The notes under the pieces: generated by a model
What the model was told of the DNA's origin: nothing
What the model saw: the letters and a program-made list of their open reading frames with translations, nothing else
Database searches by the model: none
Program-made: the position numbers and the translations under genes
Assembly (NCBI RefSeq): GCF_004104055.1
Contig: NZ_QOVJ01000003.1
Location: 62,001-126,000 of the forward strand
DNA from: Leeuwenhoekiella aestuarii
GTDB taxonomy: Bacteria > Bacteroidota > Bacteroidia > Flavobacteriales > Flavobacteriaceae
Direction of reading: 5' to 3'
Length of the DNA stretch: 64,000 nucleotides
Shown here: positions 16,981 through 29,222 of the stretch, in pieces
Numbering within the stretch: position 1 is the first letter of the stretch
How the letters are laid out: every line of letters begins with the position of its first letter

Positions 16981-18018
16981 TTATAGTTTTAAACGAGATT
17001 GAGCCATTACCTGCGTGTTTGCGTACTCTGTTGCTTCAAGCTCATTTTGGGTGTATTTTAGATAACCCACAATACCTATCATCGCAGCATTATCTGTTGT
17101 GTATTCAAATTTTGGAACAAATGTTTTCCAGCCGTATTTACCTTCGGCATCTTTTAAAGCTTTACGAATACCGCTGTTTGCAGAAACACCACCGCCAATA
17201 GCAACCTGAGTGATTCCCGTTTGTTTAACGGCTTTTTTTAGCTTATCCATCAGGATATTTACAATAGTATATTGAATAGAGGCGCAAATGTCGTTGCGAT
17301 TCTTTTCAACAAAATCTGGGTCTGCAGCAATTTCTCTTTGGTAGAAATATAGAACCGCAGTTTTTAATCCGCTAAAACTAAAATCGAGATCGCCTACTTT
17401 AGGCTTGGTGAATTTATAAGCTTTAGGGTTTCCTAATTGCGCATATTTATCAATTAAAGGTCCGCCGGGATAAGGTAATCCTAATATTTTTGCACTTTTA
17501 TCAAAAGCTTCACCCACGGCATCATCAAGTGTTTGACCTAAAACTGTCATCTCAAAATAGCTGTCTACGCGTACAATTTGCGTATGACCGCCAGAGATCG
17601 TCATCGCCAGAAATGGAAATTGTGGTTTGTCAAAACCCTCTTCGTCAATAAAATGAGCCAGAATATGCGCTTGCATATGATTAACATCAATCAACGGAAT
17701 GTTGAGTCCCATTGCCAAAGATTTTGCAAAAGATGTACCTACGAGAAGTGAACCCATAAGTCCCGGTCCACTGGTAAAAGCTACTGCGTTAAGCTGTTCT
17801 TTTTTTACATTTGCCTTGCGCAAAGCCTCGTGTACAACAGGAACAATATTTTGCTGATGTGCGCGAGAAGCCAGCTCCGGCACAACGCCACCATATTGCT
17901 CATGTACCGCCTGACCGGCAACAACATTTGCAAGGGTTTTGTCGTTGTAGAGCACAGCTGCCGCTGTATCGTCACAAGAAGATTCTATAGCAAGTATATA
18001 GGTGTTATTTTTTGACAT
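16981..18018 (-). CDS. tsaD: tRNA N6-adenosine threonylcarbamoyltransferase
   Basis: The 345-residue protein carries the ASKHA fold of TsaD/Kae1. It opens with YILAIESSCDDTAAAVL; the metal ligands are in HMQAH at residues 114-118, with GGHTQIV near 165 and the final Asp in TDNAAMIG near 320. It transfers the threonylcarbamoyl group to A37 of ANN-decoding tRNAs in a complex with TsaB and TsaE, which are not in this window. A YciO/Sua5-like protein, the family that makes the donor, is encoded about 4.5 kb away. It is followed closely by rsmE. Confidence 0.96.
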   Translation of the reverse strand: MSKNNTYILAIESSCDDTAAAVLYNDKTLANVVAGQAVHEQYGGVVPELASRAHQQNIVPVVHEALRKANVKKEQLNAVAFTSGPGLMGSLLVGTSFAKSLAMGLNIPLIDVNHMQAHILAHFIDEEGFDKPQFPFLAMTISGGHTQIVRVDSYFEMTVLGQTLDDAVGEAFDKSAKILGLPYPGGPLIDKYAQLGNPKAYKFTKPKVGDLDFSFSGLKTAVLYFYQREIAADPDFVEKNRNDICASIQYTIVNILMDKLKKAVKQTGITQVAIGGGVSANSGIRKALKDAEGKYGWKTFVPKFEYTTDNAAMIGIVGYLKYTQNELEATEYANTQVMAQSRLKL

Positions 18019-18208
18019 TATGGCGCTAGGTATAGGGAATGTTAATGTACTTTTACTCGATAAAAGCTAAGTTACTTCCGTAGTAGTTAGTAGAGTTTAT
18101 ATCAGTATTAGATTTTGTGACTCTAGGTGTTTGTTAATCAATTTTATAATACGCTGTTGCTTTATTTGCATAATTAAAGCGTGTAGCAAAGTTAAAACTT
18201 AAAAACGT

Positions 18209-21200
18209 ATCAGAAAATTAAGAAAAATAGTTACGCGAGTCCTGTTCATTCTAATAGGTGTTTTTGCGTTGCTATTAATCATATTTTCTATACCTGCTGT
18301 GCAAACTACGATTGCAGATAAAGTTACCCGTTCTATTAACGAGACTTACGGGACTTCAATCTCTATTAAGCGAATCAGTCTAAAATATAACGGTAATGCT
18401 TTGATTAAGCAGGTTTATATAAAAGATCATCATCAGGATACGCTTATTTATTCAAAAGAAGTAGAAACCAGTTTGCTAAGTATTCGGGCTTTAATCAATA
18501 ACCAGATGAATCTGGGATATGTGCATTTAAATGGTGCAAAGCTCTTTGTTAAAAAATATGCAGGTGAGGAGAATGATAACTTGTATGTGTTTTCTCAGAA
18601 ATTCAATACCGGTAAATCCCCGGGTACTCCATTTAAGCTTTCTTCTTCTGAAGTAGAGTTAAGCAATATGCATTTTAGATTTACAGATGAGGACTTAGAC
18701 AGTCCGGTTGTTGTAGATTATAAAAACTTGCATTTACTAGCTGAGGATTTTAAACTAAACGATGTAGAGATAACGGCTCAGATCAATGATTTGCAGTTTG
18801 ATGCAGATCGTGGCTATAATTTAAGAGGTCTTAAAACAGATTTTAAATACAATCCAGAAGAGATAGTTTTAAATGATATGGAGCTCTCTACAGAGCATTC
18901 GGTGATTCGCGGAAATGCTTATCTGGATACAAAAGATGATGCCTTTCAAGATTTTAATAATAGAGTAACTTTTAATATTGATTTTGCGCAAAGCGAAATA
19001 TCCACAACAGATTTACAAGCTTTCTATTCAGAATTTGGAGCAGATCATAAACTATTGCTTTCCGGAAAAATGCTGGGAACTCTCAACGATTTTACGGTGA
19101 CTGATTTTGATCTGGCAGGTTTTAATAACAGCCGTATTGTAGGAAATGTGCGTTTCCGTCGCTTATTGGGTGATGATAATACCTTTACTATAGAAGGAGA
19201 TTACAGACAATTAAAAACCAACTATCTAGACCTAACAGCACTTTTGCCCAATATTTTAGGAACTAACCTCCCTGAAGAATTGGTGCGTTTAGGAACTGTT
19301 GATTTAAACGGAATTGTAAATGTTACCGAAAATACGGTTTACACAAAAAGTCTTATTCAGACCGATCTGGGATTTCTGGAAGCCGATATAGACCTGCAGA
19401 ATACTCAGAATATGTCACAGGCTTCTTATGTAGGTATGCTACAGGCTAAAGAATTTAATATGGGGAGGCTTTTAAAAGTTCCGGAACTGGGTACTATGAC
19501 TTTTAATATGCGAGTGAATGGATCTGGAGTTAAAGCCGAAACCTTAGATACACGCTTAGAAGGAATCATAAGTAATGTTACTTATCAAGGATACACCTAT
19601 AAAGGAATTACCGTTTCCGGAAATTTAAAGAATCCCATTTTTGACGGAAAACTAAGTGTTAGAGATCCTAATGCAGATTTTACTTTTGATGGTTTGGTAG
19701 ATGTGTCAGAAGAGATACATAACTATGATTTTACCGCAGAAATCAATCAAATAGATTTGGGTAAACTCCATTTTCTTAAAGATTCTTCTGCTGTATTAAA
19801 AGGTAAGGTGGTCATGGATATGCGCGGTACAAACATAGATGATACCGGCGGAGTTATTGCATTTTCAAATGCAAGTTTTGAAAATGCAAATGACTTATAT
19901 GAGTTTCAGGATTTTGTGATTACTTCTGGTTTTAGACGCGGAATCCGTACAATAACTATGAATTCGCCTGATATTATTTCAGGACAGATTTCAGGAGTTT
20001 TTAAATTAGGAGATGTAAGAGCCTTGTTTCAGAATGCTGTAGGTAGCTTGTATACAAACTATGAACCCGAAACGATCACTGAAAATCAATTCATGGATTT
20101 TGATATTCAGATCTACAGCAAGATTGTAGAAGTTTTGGTACCTGATGTTGAATTAGAACCCGATACTTATTTGAGAGGCAGTGTGGTTTCAGATGATTCT
20201 GATTTTAAATTAACCTTCAGGTCTCCTAGAATTAAAGCTTATGGTGTTCTGGCAGAAGCTATAAATGTGCGAGTAGACAATAAGAATCCGCTTTTTAATG
20301 CATACGTAGAAGCAGATAGTATAGGTAGTGGTATATATGGTGTAAGCGATTTTAATCTCATTAATGTTACATTAAAAGACACGCTGTTTGTTCGTTCAGA
20401 GTTTAAAGGAGGGCCTGCAAAGCAAGATGTTTTTGATTTGAGTTTTTATCATACCATTAATGAGGAGAATAACTCTGTAATAGGATTTAAGAAAAGTAGC
20501 CTGAAGTTTAAAAATAACTTGTGGTGGTTGAATGAAGATGATAACAAAAATAACAAGGTTGTTTTTGATAATAATTTTCTGGATTGGGATATAAAAGAAT
20601 TGATCTTATCTCATGATAAAGAACGTATTTCGCTTGAGGGAGTTGTAAGAGATAGTACGTTTAAAGATATTAAAACCAATTTCGAAAGCGTCCGTTTGTC
20701 GCATATTATGCCGTATGTAGACAGCTTAGATATGCGTGGTCTGGTAAATGGTAATCTAGATATTTTGCAGAAAGAGGGTGTTTACTTACCTAACAGTACT
20801 GTTAATATTTCAAATTTTACGGTTAATGATATTTTGATGGGAGATCTCGACCTCTCCGTTTCGGGGAATGAAAGTCTCACAAGTTATGATATCAATACCC
20901 GCCTGATTAATGAAGATGTCGAGGTTTTAACTGCACTGGGGAGTATTAATGTGAATAAAGCAACACCGGCAATAGATCTGGATGTTCAGATGCGAAAATT
21001 GAATTTAAAAGCATTTAGTCCTTTAGGAGGTGAAGTGATTTCTTCGATACGGGGCTTGGCTAGCGGAAGAGCTTCAGTGACGGGAGATTACAGGAATCCA
21101 GATATTGATGGTGAAATTCTATTACGAGAAGCTGGTTTGGAGATTCCTTATTTGAATACAGATTATGATTTTAAAGGTACGGCGAGAATCAGTCTTAGTG

Positions 21201-22627
21201 ATCAGGATTTTAGATTTGGTTCTGTATCACTTGCAGATACCAAATACAAAACGACAGGAACACTTTCGGGGACCATAAGTCATCAGTTTTTTAGAGATTG
21301 GGAGCTTGATCTTGATGTAAATACAGATCGGCTTTTAGTTTTAGATACAGAGCCAGATGATTTTGCGCTATATTATGGTACAGCTTTTATTAGCGGAAGT
21401 GCTCAGTTACAAGGGCCTACAGACGAGCTTGTTATTGATGTTGAAGCCACAACTGAAGAAGGCACCGTATTTAAAATTCCTTTAAGTGATACTGAGTCGT
21501 TTGGAGATAATAGTAAAATTTATTTCTTAAGTCCGAAAGAAAAAGCAGCACGTTTAAAGGGTGAAGAAGTTGTTATTGAAGAGATCAAAGGGCTCGAGCT
21601 CAATTTTGATCTGGAAGTTACTCGTGATGCTGAAGTAGAAATCGTAGTTGATGAAGTGAACGGAAGTACACTTAAAGGAAGAGGTGCAGGTTTCTTGCTG
21701 ATACAGATTAACACAAACGGTAAGTTTAATATGTTTGGTGACTTTACACCCTATCAAGGTTCTTACAATTTTAGGTATAGTGGAGTTGTTCAAAAACAAT
21801 TTGATATCCTTCCGGAAGGAAAAATAAGTTGGGATGGTAATCCTGCCGAAGCCTTGCTCGATATTAGCGCAGTTTATAAAACACAGGCAAATCCTTCTAT
21901 ATTATTAGATAATCCATCTATTAACCGTAAAATACCGGTAAGTGTCATCATCAATCTTGACGGAGAGCTGGTTCAACCAGAGATAACTTTTGATTTTGAA
22001 TTCCCCAATACGAGTTCCATTGTGACTTCTGAGTTGGCTTATCGTTTAGATAACCGTGCGACACGAGAACTTCAGGCGTTCTCGCTCGTGACTCAGGGAT
22101 CTTTCTTTAGCCAAAATGGGATTGACGCTCAATCTGCCGCTTATGGTAACCTAATTGAGACCGCTTCAGGAATTTTTAATGATTTACTTTCTGATAAGGA
22201 TGGGAAATTTAATGTAGGTCTTGACTATGTTCAGGCAGATAATCGTCCGGATTTACAGACTTCAGGTCGTTTTGGCTTTACGCTTTCGACCCAGATATCT
22301 CAAAAAGTGATCATTAATGGTAAAGTGGGAGTGCCGGTAGGAGGGATCAGTGAGCAAGCCGTTGTGGGTGATGTAGAGGTAAATTTCTTACTCAATGAAG
22401 ATGGAAGTCTGCGCGCGACTATTTTTAACCGTCAGACAGATATTCAATTCGTAGCCCGAAACAATGAGGGGTATACTCAGGGAGCTGGTTTGTCATACTC
22501 GGTAGATTTTAATACATTCAAAGAGCTTATTCAGAAAATCTTCAAAGGAAAAGCTCGCGAGGTTGAAGAAGAAATAAAAGTCATTCAGCCAGATTCAGAA
22601 ATTCCATACAACGGTTTAGAGCAGTAA
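18209..22627 (+). CDS. TamB-like translocation/assembly module protein (DUF490)
   Basis: A giant envelope protein of about 1470 residues. An N-terminal basic stretch and membrane helix (VLFILIGVFALLLIIFSIPA) anchor it in the inner membrane, a long beta-helical body follows, and the TamB domain fills about the last 400 residues (IQINTNGKFNMFGDFTPYQGSYNFRY near its start). TamB/AsmA proteins are thought to carry phospholipids, or assist barrel assembly, across the periplasm. The first ordinary start codon, TTG 18269, lies inside the membrane helix; the frame is open from 18203 and reads IRKLRKIVTRV from an ATC at 18209, so the true start is probably this non-standard codon. A stop at 18200-18202 rules out anything longer. 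Confidence 0.88.
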   Translation: MRKLRKIVTRVLFILIGVFALLLIIFSIPAVQTTIADKVTRSINETYGTSISIKRISLKYNGNALIKQVYIKDHHQDTLIYSKEVETSLLSIRALINNQMNLGYVHLNGAKLFVKKYAGEENDNLYVFSQKFNTGKSPGTPFKLSSSEVELSNMHFRFTDEDLDSPVVVDYKNLHLLAEDFKLNDVEITAQINDLQFDADRGYNLRGLKTDFKYNPEEIVLNDMELSTEHSVIRGNAYLDTKDDAFQDFNNRVTFNIDFAQSEISTTDLQAFYSEFGADHKLLLSGKMLGTLNDFTVTDFDLAGFNNSRIVGNVRFRRLLGDDNTFTIEGDYRQLKTNYLDLTALLPNILGTNLPEELVRLGTVDLNGIVNVTENTVYTKSLIQTDLGFLEADIDLQNTQNMSQASYVGMLQAKEFNMGRLLKVPELGTMTFNMRVNGSGVKAETLDTRLEGIISNVTYQGYTYKGITVSGNLKNPIFDGKLSVRDPNADFTFDGLVDVSEEIHNYDFTAEINQIDLGKLHFLKDSSAVLKGKVVMDMRGTNIDDTGGVIAFSNASFENANDLYEFQDFVITSGFRRGIRTITMNSPDIISGQISGVFKLGDVRALFQNAVGSLYTNYEPETITENQFMDFDIQIYSKIVEVLVPDVELEPDTYLRGSVVSDDSDFKLTFRSPRIKAYGVLAEAINVRVDNKNPLFNAYVEADSIGSGIYGVSDFNLINVTLKDTLFVRSEFKGGPAKQDVFDLSFYHTINEENNSVIGFKKSSLKFKNNLWWLNEDDNKNNKVVFDNNFLDWDIKELILSHDKERISLEGVVRDSTFKDIKTNFESVRLSHIMPYVDSLDMRGLVNGNLDILQKEGVYLPNSTVNISNFTVNDILMGDLDLSVSGNESLTSYDINTRLINEDVEVLTALGSINVNKATPAIDLDVQMRKLNLKAFSPLGGEVISSIRGLASGRASVTGDYRNPDIDGEILLREAGLEIPYLNTDYDFKGTARISLSDQDFRFGSVSLADTKYKTTGTLSGTISHQFFRDWELDLDVNTDRLLVLDTEPDDFALYYGTAFISGSAQLQGPTDELVIDVEATTEEGTVFKIPLSDTESFGDNSKIYFLSPKEKAARLKGEEVVIEEIKGLELNFDLEVTRDAEVEIVVDEVNGSTLKGRGAGFLLIQINTNGKFNMFGDFTPYQGSYNFRYSGVVQKQFDILPEGKISWDGNPAEALLDISAVYKTQANPSILLDNPSINRKIPVSVIINLDGELVQPEITFDFEFPNTSSIVTSELAYRLDNRATRELQAFSLVTQGSFFSQNGIDAQSAAYGNLIETASGIFNDLLSDKDGKFNVGLDYVQADNRPDLQTSGRFGFTLSTQISQKVIINGKVGVPVGGISEQAVVGDVEVNFLLNEDGSLRATIFNRQTDIQFVARNNEGYTQGAGLSYSVDFNTFKELIQKIFKGKAREVEEEIKVIQPDSEIPYNGLEQ

Positions 22628-22694
22628 TACAATTTCTATATTCCTTTGAGAATATGATATTTTGAGGTTAATTAAATTTTTAATCTCATAAAAA

Positions 22695-22720
22695 GGGGGT
22701 ATATAGATTATAAATCCCCC
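22695..22720. other. GGGGG/CCCCC short hairpin downstream of the TamB-like gene
   Basis: Five G and five C 16 bases apart in AT-rich DNA, about 70 bases after the stop. The inner bases pair poorly and no T run follows directly, so it is at best a weak terminator. Confidence 0.25.
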
Positions 22721-22848
22721 AATTTTATCCTTTTTAAAAAAATAGTTGTTAACGATAACGATTGAAATTGCGAATGCCGCCAAATTCATCAAGTTTGGCT
22801 TAGGAAAATGCAATTCAATTGCTATTTTTACTTCTCATTCAACAGTAA

Positions 22849-24866
<2,018 letters not shown>

Positions 24867-24885
24867 TCGCTTTAATTGAATACAT

Positions 24886-24917
24886 GCCCTTGGACTCAAT
24901 AGTTTAAGGGCTTTTTT
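24886..24917 (+). terminator. Rho-independent terminator after gap
   Basis: GCCCTT and AAGGGC separated by 14 bases, followed by six T. Confidence 0.7.
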
Positions 24918-24932
24918 AAACTCTTATGACAC

Positions 24933-25793
24933 ATGATATTATTAGTAGATAGCGGGTCGACAAAGACAGATTGGATCGCATTAAATGCTGAAGGCGCAGA
25001 GATTTTTCAAACGCAAACTTTTGGATTAAATCCACAGGTTTTGTCTGCAGAGATCTTAACAGAACGTATCATTAACAATTACGAGCTGTATAAACATCGT
25101 CATGATGTGACACACGTGCACTTTTATGGTGCAGGATGCGGGACTCACAAGCCCAAAGAATTAATCAAGGGTGTTTTTGAAGACTTTTTTGATAAAGCTC
25201 AGGAAATTAATATCAAAGAAGATACATATGCTGCGCTTTATGCTACTACTAAGAGAAACGAGGCAGGAATTGTTTGTATTATAGGTACAGGTTCTAACTG
25301 CAGTTTATATGATGGTGAGAATATAGAGCAAAAAGTTACCTCATTAGGTTACATCCTTATGGATGATGGTAGTGGTAATTATTTTGGGCGTCAGCTTTTA
25401 CGTGATTTTCATTTTAATAAAATACCTAAGGAACTGGCTTACGAATTTGCTAAACAGTTTGATCTTACAGCAGAGAGTATAAAAAACCATTTATACAAAA
25501 TGCCTAACCCAAACACGTATTTAGCACAATTCGCTCGTTTTATAATAACAAATAAAGACCATGATTACTGTAAAAAGTTAATCAGAAAAGGTTTTAAACT
25601 GTTTATTGAGCACCAGATTCTTCAGTTTGATAATGCTAAAGAAATTCCGGTTCATTTTGTAGGTTCGATATCATTTTATCTACAAGATGAGTTGAAATCA
25701 CTTTTAAGTGAGTATGACTTGGAAATAGGTAAAGTTTTAAAAAGACCTATTGAAGGCCTTGTAGCATATCACAAAAACTACATGATGGTATAG
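24933..25793 (+). CDS. N-acetylglucosamine kinase-like protein (BadF/BadG/BcrA/BcrD ATPase family)
   Basis: A 286-residue ASKHA-fold kinase. The phosphate-1 motif is LLVDSGSTKTDWIALN at the start; phosphate-2 is GIVCIIGTGSNCSLYDG near residue 108; the adenosine region is VHFVGSISFYL near 245. In Bacteroidota such proteins are named N-acetylglucosamine kinase, which would phosphorylate amino sugars from peptidoglycan turnover or chitin, but substrate cannot be proved from sequence. It begins 15 bases after the gap terminator and could depend on read-through, as no clear promoter box was found. Confidence 0.8.
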   Translation: MILLVDSGSTKTDWIALNAEGAEIFQTQTFGLNPQVLSAEILTERIINNYELYKHRHDVTHVHFYGAGCGTHKPKELIKGVFEDFFDKAQEINIKEDTYAALYATTKRNEAGIVCIIGTGSNCSLYDGENIEQKVTSLGYILMDDGSGNYFGRQLLRDFHFNKIPKELAYEFAKQFDLTAESIKNHLYKMPNPNTYLAQFARFIITNKDHDYCKKLIRKGFKLFIEHQILQFDNAKEIPVHFVGSISFYLQDELKSLLSEYDLEIGKVLKRPIEGLVAYHKNYMMV

Positions 25794-25816
25794 TGATAAC
25801 CAAAAAGCTTTAAATA

Positions 25817-25852
25817 AAAAAACCTGAAAGAATAATTCTTTCAGGTTTTTTT
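25817..25852. terminator. Bidirectional terminator
   Basis: AAAACCTGAAAGAA-TAA-TTCTTTCAGGTTTT hairpin flanked by A and T tracts between convergent genes. Confidence 0.9.
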
Positions 25853-25870
25853 ATTTAATAAAGGTTTTAT

Positions 25871-26251
25871 CTACTTAATAGCAATCATAGAAATCTCTAC
25901 ATTTACAAACTTCGGAAGATTTGCAACTTCTACAGTTTCACGTGCAGGAGCAGTTTGCTCGTCAAAATAAGTACCATAAACTTCGTTTACAGCAGCAAAA
26001 CTATTCATATCGCTTAAAAAAATTGAACTCTTAACTACGTTTTCAAATGTAAGTCCGGCTTCGGTGAGAATGGCTTTTAGGTTTTGCATTACCATTTTAG
26101 TTTCTGCAGCAATATCACCACTTACTAATTCTCCGGTTTCCGGATTGAGTGGAATTTGACCACTAACATAAAGAGTTCCGCCAGCAAAAACAGCTTGGTT
26201 GTATGGGCCTATTGGTGCTGGGGCGTTTGAAGTGCTGATTATTTTTTTCAT
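25871..26251 (-). CDS. RidA family enamine/imine deaminase
   Basis: A 126-residue protein of the YjgF/YER057c/UK114 family. Typical sequence: APAPIGPYNQAVFAGGTLYVSGQIPLNPETGEL, KAILTEAGLTFENVVKSSIFLSDM, and the catalytic arginine in QTAPARETVEVANLP near residue 106. It hydrolyses reactive 2-aminoacrylate-type intermediates in the cytoplasm. It starts 24 bases after the stop of the LptD-like gene on the same strand and is probably in its transcript, although no functional link is known. Confidence 0.93.
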   Translation of the reverse strand: MKKIISTSNAPAPIGPYNQAVFAGGTLYVSGQIPLNPETGELVSGDIAAETKMVMQNLKAILTEAGLTFENVVKSSIFLSDMNSFAAVNEVYGTYFDEQTAPARETVEVANLPKFVNVEISMIAIK

Positions 26252-26275
26252 AATGTAAAAGGTTTTCAGGTTAGT

Positions 26276-28993
26276 TTAAAGACGTTGATCTGGCGTGCGG
26301 CGTTGCTCGTATTTTAAATCGCTCAAGACGCTAGATTTAATACCTATAAAGAAATTCCACGATGCATAGGTTCCAAAAGGAGTCCAGGCAAAAGTCATAT
26401 TGAAACTCTCTAGATCTCTAGCAAATCTTAATTGTGTAGGTGTGAATTTTCCTGTAGTAAGATCTATACCGGAAGAAGCTCCAACAAACCATTTTTCGCC
26501 CAACTCAACATCTCCACTAAAGTTTATCGCATGAGAAGTAATCAGATCTTGGCGTGCCGCATTTCCATAATTCACGTTATAATTTACCCGTAAATTCCAC
26601 GGGATGGTGTAATTGTATAATTTTTGTTTTTCATCAGGATCTTCTTCTGCACCTTCGGTATCATTAAATTTATTCTGAAGCTGTCTGCTGTCTTCACCTA
26701 ACAAATTATCCCGCCTACCACCATTTCGGGAAGTTTGAGTGTTTTCATCCTCCAGGTCGTCATTTTCTTTACCAAAGCTTTTGCTGCTGAACGAATATCC
26801 AAAGTTTGCACTAGCATTGGTAAGTCTAAAAAGGCTTCCGCCATTGGCGATATTGAGTTTGTCAATACGTTTGTTGTTGTTGTTTAACGCGTAAGGATCA
26901 AGTGTCATATTGAAGTTGACGCTCAATTTACTCTGAATAATGGGGATTGTTCCTCTCACAGAAACCGGACTCAATCTTAAACTATCTGCCAAGAAATTAT
27001 AGTTTGTTGATATAGCCAGATTACTAATAAGATCTATTTTTTTTGGCTCAATGGCGGTACTATCTTTATCACGCACTTTAGCTTCAAGCGTGTTATTTAC
27101 GCTAAAACTGATACCACTAGAACTAAAGTTACTAGGTGCCCCATAAAAACCACCTTCAAATCGAGAATAGGTAACCTCACGCGTTAAATCGCCATTAGGG
27201 TCGTCCAATTCAGGAGCAAGATACGTCTCGTAATATTGATCAAATGCCGGATTGTAGTTAAAAGAAACAGAAGGTTTCATCGTATGACGTATTGCCTGAA
27301 TTTTTTTATCATCCCCAAAATTAGCTTGTCCATAAACTGTCGTACCCAGGCTGGTACTGAAGTTATACGTTCTAAAAGAATCAAAGCCATTAACAGTGTC
27401 GCGTACAACTTCCCGAAGGTTGGGGTCGTAACCTTGATTTATCGTTTCAAAAACCCAACTTTCCTGATAATTAGTACTTGCAGAAACACTAAAATGTTTA
27501 AAAAGTTTAAAGTTGGTAGTAATGGGAATACTGTGGCGAATGCCTAGATCTGCATCTCTAAACATCTGTGCAGTAAAAAATAAGCTATCTGTAGTTACAA
27601 TACGATTTTCACCGCTACCGCTGTAGTTGAAGTTTATATTTTGAATAAACCCTTTCTTAGAACCGCTTTTGGGAGCAAAAGGATAAATACGGTCTACATT
27701 TAATTGCAGACTGGGTAAGGTCATGTTAATTACTTGCGTCTGGGTATTTTGAGAATGTCTTGCAGTTAAAGCAAGGTTGACCTGAGGTACTGTCTGAAAG
27801 GTTTTAGAATAGGATACTGATGAACTCAGGGTGTTTGTTAACCGACTTGCGGTGTTGTCAATATTCGTAGATTGGGTAAAATAATTACTACTACCTAAGT
27901 TAACCGATGCGGAAAAGCGAGAATTAGGACTTGCTTTAGAATCCTGACTATGCGACCACTGTATGTTGTAGGTATTTGTCTCTGCAAAATTGGGGAGGCC
28001 TCGCTCGCCGTTTAAGAGTCTTTCATAACGTATGTTTACATTACCACTAAATTTGTACCGCTTCCTGTAAGAACTACTCCCTCTTAGCGCATAACTGCCA
28101 TTCGTATAATAATCCCCCGTTAAGGTGAGATCCATATAGTCGTTAACGGCAAAATAGTACCCTCCATTTTGTAGAAAATAACCTCTTTCATTGGTTTGTC
28201 CCGGGGATGGCATTATAAAACCAGAAACACTGGTTTCTTTTTCCATAGGAAAATAAGAGAAAGGCACTCCAAGTGGAATAGGTACATCGTAAACAAACAT
28301 GTTTACAAGGCCGGTTACGATTTTCTTTCCGGGAACAAATTTTACTTTTCGGGCGTAAAAATAGTATTCAGGATCCTCCTCATTTTCACTTGTAGTGAAA
28401 CGAACATTTTTCATAAAAACGACCGAATCATTTACCCGCTTACTCACTTCGTTTTTAATATAGAATTCCTGTTGCTGCGTACGCGAACCGTAAATGAGGG
28501 CTTTTTCAGTTTTGAAATTATACTTAATAGAATCAGGTTCTACAGTGTTTGCTCCCTGAACGAAAACAGGTCCTTGTGTATAACCTGTAGAATCTTTAAT
28601 TCCTTTAGCAAAAACCGTGTTGGTATTATTGTCTACGATTATTTGCCCCGCAGTAATGTTAATGTCTGTATAGTTGATCTGTGCTTCGTTGTACAAATAG
28701 AGTTTATTTTCTCTTCTATTGAATTTAGAATAATCAGTGGCACTGTATTTGACAATATCGGTTAATGCTTCTCTGGGAGTAGCGATACTATCTTGTAAAG
28801 TGCTGTCTTGCTGAGATTCTGGTTTTTCTTCCGTTAATAGGGTTCCCTTAGGTTTTAAGCGGGAGTTAACGCCAGAGGTGTCTGCAGGTATCTTATTAAG
28901 CGTGTTAACCGGTAGTTCCTGAGACCATAAAGACCCACAGTATAAAAGGCTTAAGCCTAGAACTAGCAGTACTGAAAGGATCTTTGTTTGCAA
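26276..28993 (-). CDS. lptD: LptD-like outer membrane LPS assembly protein
   Basis: A large protein (about 905 residues from this start) with an OstA/LptA-like periplasmic jellyroll (about residues 70-250, with LYLYNEAQINYTDINITAGQIIVDNNTN) followed by a long barrel made of alternating beta strands. It would insert lipopolysaccharide into the outer leaflet together with LptE. An open frame continues upstream to 29164, but the TTG at 28993 gives a clean signal peptide (MQTKILSVLLVLGLSLLYCGSLWSQ is its hydrophobic run) and lies just below a promoter, so I chose it. Bacteroidota LptD homologues diverge strongly from E. coli; the assignment rests on layout. RidA follows. Confidence 0.82.
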   Translation of the reverse strand: MQTKILSVLLVLGLSLLYCGSLWSQELPVNTLNKIPADTSGVNSRLKPKGTLLTEEKPESQQDSTLQDSIATPREALTDIVKYSATDYSKFNRRENKLYLYNEAQINYTDINITAGQIIVDNNTNTVFAKGIKDSTGYTQGPVFVQGANTVEPDSIKYNFKTEKALIYGSRTQQQEFYIKNEVSKRVNDSVVFMKNVRFTTSENEEDPEYYFYARKVKFVPGKKIVTGLVNMFVYDVPIPLGVPFSYFPMEKETSVSGFIMPSPGQTNERGYFLQNGGYYFAVNDYMDLTLTGDYYTNGSYALRGSSSYRKRYKFSGNVNIRYERLLNGERGLPNFAETNTYNIQWSHSQDSKASPNSRFSASVNLGSSNYFTQSTNIDNTASRLTNTLSSSVSYSKTFQTVPQVNLALTARHSQNTQTQVINMTLPSLQLNVDRIYPFAPKSGSKKGFIQNINFNYSGSGENRIVTTDSLFFTAQMFRDADLGIRHSIPITTNFKLFKHFSVSASTNYQESWVFETINQGYDPNLREVVRDTVNGFDSFRTYNFSTSLGTTVYGQANFGDDKKIQAIRHTMKPSVSFNYNPAFDQYYETYLAPELDDPNGDLTREVTYSRFEGGFYGAPSNFSSSGISFSVNNTLEAKVRDKDSTAIEPKKIDLISNLAISTNYNFLADSLRLSPVSVRGTIPIIQSKLSVNFNMTLDPYALNNNNKRIDKLNIANGGSLFRLTNASANFGYSFSSKSFGKENDDLEDENTQTSRNGGRRDNLLGEDSRQLQNKFNDTEGAEEDPDEKQKLYNYTIPWNLRVNYNVNYGNAARQDLITSHAINFSGDVELGEKWFVGASSGIDLTTGKFTPTQLRFARDLESFNMTFAWTPFGTYASWNFFIGIKSSVLSDLKYEQRRTPDQRL

Positions 28994-29013
28994 TGGGATT
29001 AATACTATTTTTG

Positions 29014-29043
29014 TAAATGTAAGGGCAAAAATCAAAGTGCCAA
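29014..29043 (-). promoter_or_regulatory. Promoter of the LptD-like gene
   Basis: Minus strand: TTG (29043-29041), 19-base spacer, TACATTTA (29021-29014), one mismatch to consensus, 20 bases before the TTG start. It falls inside the longer open frame and supports the short one. Confidence 0.55.
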
Positions 29044-29222
29044 AATTACATCTATTTTTTAGAAGCCCTAAAGTATTACCATTAAATATGGACGAATTAA
29101 ACTCAAGGGAAAAATCTTTGATTTCAAATTCTAAAAGACTATAATTTCTAAGCTCTGGCTGCAAGTATACGAATCCCAGGCAGTATATAAAATAGTTAGA
29201 CTTTAATTGACGTTACCCAAAT

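Noticed and set aside
28196-28765. A 189-codon open frame on the + strand
   Set aside because: It is antisense to the LptD-like gene, has an unlikely composition rich in Arg, Phe and Asn, and no promoter. It is a shadow of the real gene.
28994-29164. N-terminal extension of the LptD-like protein (57 codons)
   Set aside because: It would precede the signal peptide, and the promoter lies within it.
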